Shown here in pieces: positions 4,583 to 8,258 of a stretch of 8,258 nucleotides of DNA. The notes below the pieces were generated by a model that saw only the letters and a list, made by a program, of their open reading frames with translations, had not been told where the DNA came from and made no database searches. The DNA is from CAYWNA01 sp964459305. GTDB lineage: Bacteria; Planctomycetota; Planctomycetia; Pirellulales; Pirellulaceae. The translations under genes were made by a program, and so were the position numbers. Each line of letters opens with the position of its first letter. Position 1 is the stretch's first letter. The stretch lies in contig CAYWNA010000407.1 in NCBI GenBank assembly GCA_964459305.1, positions 1-8,258 on the forward strand. Reading direction: 5' to 3'.

Positions 4583-6781
4583 ATGTCTGGACTTGGGATT
4601 AAGTTGGGGTTCTTATGCAGCATCTGTGCGGGGTCCGTGAGTGCGATGGGAGCACAGATCGTGTCGGATTGGTCGGAAGGTGAGTCCGCCTGGTCGACAC
4701 AGAGCTACTGGCAGGACGAAACCATCCTGCAGAAATACACCTTCACGCCGAACAAGGACGACCGAGTAACGGGCGAATCCAGCATTCAAGTCCACATGCA
4801 GGTGGCGGCGGAACGTCCCAGAGACTGGGTCGAATTGCGTTTGGCGTTACCGAGACCGCTGGACTTGTCCCAAGCCGAGGCGGTCGAGCTGTGGCTGAAA
4901 GTCGTCGAAGGATCGAGTTTGACCGCGCGCAACGCGTACTTCTGCAGTCCGGGGTTCCAGAAACTCGCCGTTGCCGATTGGCTCGATGCAATCGACATGT
5001 CCGCGCCCGGTCAGTGGCAACGGGCCGTGATCGATCTCACCAATGTGCGCGTCATCGATAAAGCCACCCCGAATCAGGCCGGCACCTACGACCGACGCGA
5101 CGTGACAACCATTTGTCTGAATTTCCAACTGCCTCCCGGTGCGGTCGACATCACTTTGCTGATTGATGGGATGCGGACCACAACGCTGCCCCCGCTTACC
5201 GAGCGTCTGCGGGCGATAGCAGCCAAAGCGGATCGGGGATTCTGGAGATGGCGGGCCAAGTATCCTGAGCGAGATTTGTCCCCTCGACCGGACGACGGGC
5301 GGAATCTGGCGCTCAGTATTCGCAAACTCACCGACGGAATTGTCCCCGAACGGCCGTTTCTAATTTGGGGCATCGGGCCAAGCTATCTCAACTTCCTGGG
5401 AGATGGCACTGATCTGGTGTGTTATCTGCGGCAACGTTTTCCAGATGCCCCTCCGATCATCTACAAGAAGCACGTTGGCTCGTCGGTGCCCTGGCGCTAT
5501 GTGTTGGGCTGGGCTCAGCACGTGGTTGTCCCCGAACAGCCCGACTTAGTTGTCCTGTACGGCATCGGACTCGAAAGCGATCTCGAGAAGACTTTTCAGA
5601 CGTTGCGCAGGCGCACCACTGCCGACATTGTCGTGGCGAGTGTCCACTGGAAAGCCGACGACGTCAAGAATTGGGGCAAGGATGAAGACGTAACGAATTT
5701 TGCGGACATTCCAGAGATGCGTCGGATTTGTGAAAAGCACGGCGTGGAGTTTGTGGAAAACCGCAAGGAATGGGCGCAGTACATGCGTGATCACGACATG
5801 AAAGTCGAAGTGGATCCCGAGGGTCTGCTTCTGGACGCAGTGCATCAATCCAAGTATGGAGCACTCGTGATCAACGAGAACATCTATCGCCATTTTGCCG
5901 CCAGAGATACATACGCGTATGACCCCGACAGCCGGGAACGCCGCTTGAGCGTGACGCAAAGCGAGGCGGACTCCGGCAAGGAAAGTGCGACGCTCTTGGG
6001 CCCAAATTGGAACGTGCAGGAGGGCGTGGCCAGCACCAGCGTGTCGGGTAGCCGGATCAAGGTTCATTTCACAGGCAATCGGATCGACCTGATCGGTCTC
6101 AAGTCGCCGGACGGCGGCAAAGCCCGGATCATGCTGGACGGCCTGCCCGCGGGCGAGGTTCCCTGTTTTCTCGCCGGACCGATAGTGTGCGGTGCCGAGA
6201 ATGCCCGTCCGGAGCGAGGTTCCGCCAGAGACATCGGCCCGCACGGCATTGAGCTTTGCACTGCGAACGTACAGAAACGTGTGTTCTTGCGCAAACGCCA
6301 GCGACCAACGGGAGCGGGCCAGCGGAAACCGAGCGGCAGCTCGAATTTGGGTGTGGCCCTGCCACTCTGCGAGGATCTCGTTCCACAGACCTGGACAATC
6401 CTGGTGACAGACGACGAAGGGAACTACAAACTCACAGGCAGCGTCACGGGTACTGATGGCAAGGGAAATGTGATGAAGCCGTTCACCAGCAACAGTGGTC
6501 AGATCAGCATCCCGCCGGAACGCTGGCGTCATGGGTCAGGGTGCGTCCCATTCTTGCACCCATGGAATGGCAAGATTCTTAACAAGACAGGTGATACCTA
6601 CTCATTCGACGTGTATCGTGCTTGCCAACCCACAGTCGGTTTCGATGGCAAAGGCGGTGAATTTCGCATCAACCTCTTTCAGGCTCTGCCGAATCAATCG
6701 CACGTTCTTGAGCTGGTCACCATCGGAGACGGCAAGGTGACCGTCAAGCACTTCGATATCTTTGAGCCTCCATTGCAGTGA
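4583..6781 (+). CDS. Secreted SGNH/GDSL-like hydrolase with N- and C-terminal beta-rich modules
   Basis: A 732-residue exported protein, probably an esterase acting on acylated polysaccharide (substrate inferred). It has a signal peptide (hydrophobic 8-21, VSA cleavage site at 19-21), an N-terminal beta-sandwich-like region (about 25-200, possibly sugar-binding), an SGNH-like core (about 257-438) and a C-terminal beta-rich module (about 478-732) with LVPQTWTI, GSVTG.DG.GN and FDIFEPPL motifs that I associate with planctomycete secreted enzymes. In the core, IWGIGPSYLNFLGDG (261-275) replaces the classic GDS block, with S267 the likely nucleophile; KKHVGSSVPW holds the second-block glycine (298), and LLDAVHQSKYG carries the D418-x-x-H421 dyad. 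The usual asparagine block is not obvious. A basic stretch at about 560-588 interrupts the C-terminal module. The stop nearly touches the sulfatase start, indicating one operon. Catalytic activity is not certain. Confidence 0.75.
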   Translation: MSGLGIKLGFLCSICAGSVSAMGAQIVSDWSEGESAWSTQSYWQDETILQKYTFTPNKDDRVTGESSIQVHMQVAAERPRDWVELRLALPRPLDLSQAEAVELWLKVVEGSSLTARNAYFCSPGFQKLAVADWLDAIDMSAPGQWQRAVIDLTNVRVIDKATPNQAGTYDRRDVTTICLNFQLPPGAVDITLLIDGMRTTTLPPLTERLRAIAAKADRGFWRWRAKYPERDLSPRPDDGRNLALSIRKLTDGIVPERPFLIWGIGPSYLNFLGDGTDLVCYLRQRFPDAPPIIYKKHVGSSVPWRYVLGWAQHVVVPEQPDLVVLYGIGLESDLEKTFQTLRRRTTADIVVASVHWKADDVKNWGKDEDVTNFADIPEMRRICEKHGVEFVENRKEWAQYMRDHDMKVEVDPEGLLLDAVHQSKYGALVINENIYRHFAARDTYAYDPDSRERRLSVTQSEADSGKESATLLGPNWNVQEGVASTSVSGSRIKVHFTGNRIDLIGLKSPDGGKARIMLDGLPAGEVPCFLAGPIVCGAENARPERGSARDIGPHGIELCTANVQKRVFLRKRQRPTGAGQRKPSGSSNLGVALPLCEDLVPQTWTILVTDDEGNYKLTGSVTGTDGKGNVMKPFTSNSGQISIPPERWRHGSGCVPFLHPWNGKILNKTGDTYSFDVYRACQPTVGFDGKGGEFRINLFQALPNQSHVLELVTIGDGKVTVKHFDIFEPPLQ

Positions 6782-6792
6782 GAAACTCTCCC

Positions 6793-8133
6793 ATGCTCGC
6801 ACGAATCGTCACAGCCCTCTTTTGGCTCCTCACGTTCACCGCCACGACGGCTTTGACTGGAAGCTCCGGCATGGCCGCGGCTTCGGAGAGGCCAAGCATC
6901 GTTTTCGTCCTGGCCGACGATCTCGGTTATGGCGATCTGGGCTGCTACGGCTGCCCGGATATTCGCACTCCGTATCTGGATCGGCTGGCAGCCGAAGGTA
7001 TCAAGTTCACCGATTTCTATGCCAACGCGGCCGTCTGCACACCGACGCGAGCCGCTTTCCTTACCGGGCGTTACCAACAGCGGCTCGGTCTGGACAATGC
7101 GCTGTACTATCAGGAAATGGGCCGCGGCTTGCCGGCCAGCGGTAAGACCATCGCTGATGCGCTTCGTTCGGTTGGTTATGCCACGGGACTCTCCGGCAAA
7201 TGGCACCTCGGCTATGATTTCGAACGCCAACCGCCGCAACAGGGCTTTGACCATTTCTTTGGTTTGCTCGGTGGCAACCATCACTATTTCGAGCATATGG
7301 ACCGAATCGGCGTCCCAGATTTGTGGTTGGGCAATGAAGCCATCAAGCGACAGGGGTACACGACCGATCTCATCACCGAGGATGCGATTGCCTTCATCGA
7401 AAAGCACCGGGAGGAGCCATTCTTCCTCTACCTCGCGCACGCTGCGCCGCATTTTCCGTGGCAAGGTCCTGGCGATCGCAAGGAAGTTATCAAGCCTAAA
7501 CACAAATCCTGGCAGCAGGGCGACCGCGAGACGTACGTCGCGATGGTCGAGAGCATGGACAGTGGCATTGGGAAGGTCCTGGTCACTCTTGACAATCTGG
7601 GCCTGCGCGACAACACGCTGGTCGTCTTCACCTCCGACAACGGCGGTCATACTCATTCGCGCAACGCTCCGCTCCGCGGCTCCAAATCCACGATTTGGGA
7701 AGGCGGCACGCGCGTCCCATGCATTGCGCGCTGGCCGGGCGTGCTTCCGGTGGGAGAAACGACATCGCAGGTTGGCATCACGATGGACTGGACCACAACG
7801 TTCCGGCGCCTGGCCGGGCTCACCGCCGATCCGGCGGGCGAAGATGGGATCGACCTGTTTCCCATACTTACCGGAAAGGAACCGGAGCGCGAACGAACAC
7901 TTTTCTGGCGGCGCAAGAAGGGAGTAATCCGAAAAAGCGTCGAGGAAGGCCGCGCCGTGAGACATGGTCCATGGAAACTCATCGAGCAAGCCACCGGCGA
8001 GCGTTTCCTCTTCCGACTCACGGAGGATATTGCCGAAACGCGGAACCTCCTCGATGAGAAACCTGATTTGGCTGCCAAGCTAAGCGCCGAACTCGACGCT
8101 TGGGAACGAAGCGTCGAGTCCCAGTCACCTTGA
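6793..8133 (+). CDS. Secreted type I (formylglycine-dependent) sulfatase
   Basis: An arylsulfatase-like enzyme of 446 residues, a typical compact length, that should release sulfate from sulfated organic compounds, most likely polysaccharides. A signal peptide occupies about residues 1-30. Visible active-site motifs: metal-binding D42-D43 in FVLADDLGYGD; the signature VCTPTRAAFLTGRY, whose C82 would be converted to formylglycine, with R86; GKWHLG (135-140); PHFP with H220; DNGG (282-285), a second metal-binding pair; and K298 in the GSKSTIWEGGTRVP block. All expected residues are present. Export to periplasm or outside is predicted. It needs a formylglycine-generating enzyme, which is not in the window. 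The ATG at 6793 is 11 bases after the hydrolase stop; an in-frame GTG at 6778 overlapping that stop would add five residues. Both fit translational coupling. The exact substrate cannot be told. Confidence 0.93.
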   Translation: MLARIVTALFWLLTFTATTALTGSSGMAAASERPSIVFVLADDLGYGDLGCYGCPDIRTPYLDRLAAEGIKFTDFYANAAVCTPTRAAFLTGRYQQRLGLDNALYYQEMGRGLPASGKTIADALRSVGYATGLSGKWHLGYDFERQPPQQGFDHFFGLLGGNHHYFEHMDRIGVPDLWLGNEAIKRQGYTTDLITEDAIAFIEKHREEPFFLYLAHAAPHFPWQGPGDRKEVIKPKHKSWQQGDRETYVAMVESMDSGIGKVLVTLDNLGLRDNTLVVFTSDNGGHTHSRNAPLRGSKSTIWEGGTRVPCIARWPGVLPVGETTSQVGITMDWTTTFRRLAGLTADPAGEDGIDLFPILTGKEPERERTLFWRRKKGVIRKSVEEGRAVRHGPWKLIEQATGERFLFRLTEDIAETRNLLDEKPDLAAKLSAELDAWERSVESQSP

Positions 8134-8144
8134 TCGACAGCGGT

Positions 8145-8258
8145 CTACTTGTGATCGGCTGGTTGAGCAACCTCGTGCAGCAGCCGCAGCAACTCGTGGT
8201 GGATTTTCGGCTCGGCATCCACCTCCAGGCAACTCGACGTGGTCGGCCATGTCGTGTA
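8145..8258 (-). CDS. Possible 3' end of a convergent gene (runs off right edge)
   Basis: Reading the minus strand from the right edge gives 37 residues ending at a TAG (8147-8145), with a C-terminus ...AEPKIHHELLRLLHEVAQPADHK. The codons have G or C in most third positions, and the sequence looks like an amphipathic helix end of a real protein. The stop lies 11 bases from the sulfatase stop, so the two genes would converge with almost no spacer and no visible terminator. The piece is too short to name a family, and a chance frame is possible. Confidence 0.35.
   Translation of the reverse strand, partial: YTTWPTTSSCLEVDAEPKIHHELLRLLHEVAQPADHK

Noticed and set aside
5546..6532. A 328-codon open frame antisense to the hydrolase gene
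   Set aside because: No family motif, no ribosome site of note, and the opposite strand encodes a protein with clear domain structure.
6694..7989. A 431-codon open frame antisense to the sulfatase
   Set aside because: It mirrors the sulfatase almost end to end; the plus-strand frame has every sulfatase motif while the minus-strand frame has none. Long antisense frames are expected from the strong codon bias.
2500..8133. A sigma-54 (-24/-12) promoter upstream of the beta-propeller gene or the hydrolase-sulfatase operon
   Set aside because: I looked for TGGCAC-N5-TTGC in both leader regions and found no acceptable match, so the regulator cannot be tied to these genes from sequence alone.

Overview
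The window looks like a chromosomal accessory stretch from a Planctomycetota bacterium, most likely a Pirellulales/Rhodopirellula-like lineage. The reasons are a secreted formylglycine-type sulfatase next to a secreted SGNH-hydrolase-like protein with the C-terminal module common in that phylum, a secreted beta-propeller protein, weak Shine-Dalgarno sites at several genes, and dispersed palindromic intergenic elements of a style familiar from these genomes. The taxonomic call is inference; no rRNA or other marker is present.

Layout, left to right. Positions 1-286 (minus) hold the N-terminal part of an IS701-family transposase that runs off the left edge. Its start codon is preceded by a strong hairpin (288-342) that would hide its ribosome binding site in read-in transcripts. 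A 348-base gap follows, containing a nested palindromic element (484-608). Next is a complete NtrC-family response regulator (634-2019, plus) with no sensor kinase in view. The 477-base gap after it holds a second, same-orientation copy of the palindrome (2370-2445) and a possible short secreted peptide on the minus strand (2000-2188). A secreted beta-propeller protein (2497-3495) and a small coiled-coil-like protein (3728-3949) follow on the plus strand. A gene-poor 633-base spacer (3950-4582) carries a large, nearly perfect palindrome of a different type (4166-4275). The right third is a two-gene operon: an SGNH-like hydrolase of about 732 residues (4583-6781) and, only 11 bases later or with overlapping codons, a sulfatase (6793-8133). 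The last bases may be the 3' end of a convergent minus-strand gene.

Working together (inference): the last two genes encode exported enzymes likely to act on ester decorations of a sulfated, possibly acylated polysaccharide, one removing sulfate and the other perhaps acyl groups. The beta-propeller protein is also exported and may bind or process extracellular substrates. The response regulator carries the GAFTGA loop for sigma-54 and could drive nearby or distant promoters, but I found no convincing -24/-12 site in the window. Nothing here clearly amounts to a new defence or mobile system. The most unusual signals are structural: the transposase hairpin, the nested palindromes, and the basic insertion in the SGNH protein's C-terminal module.
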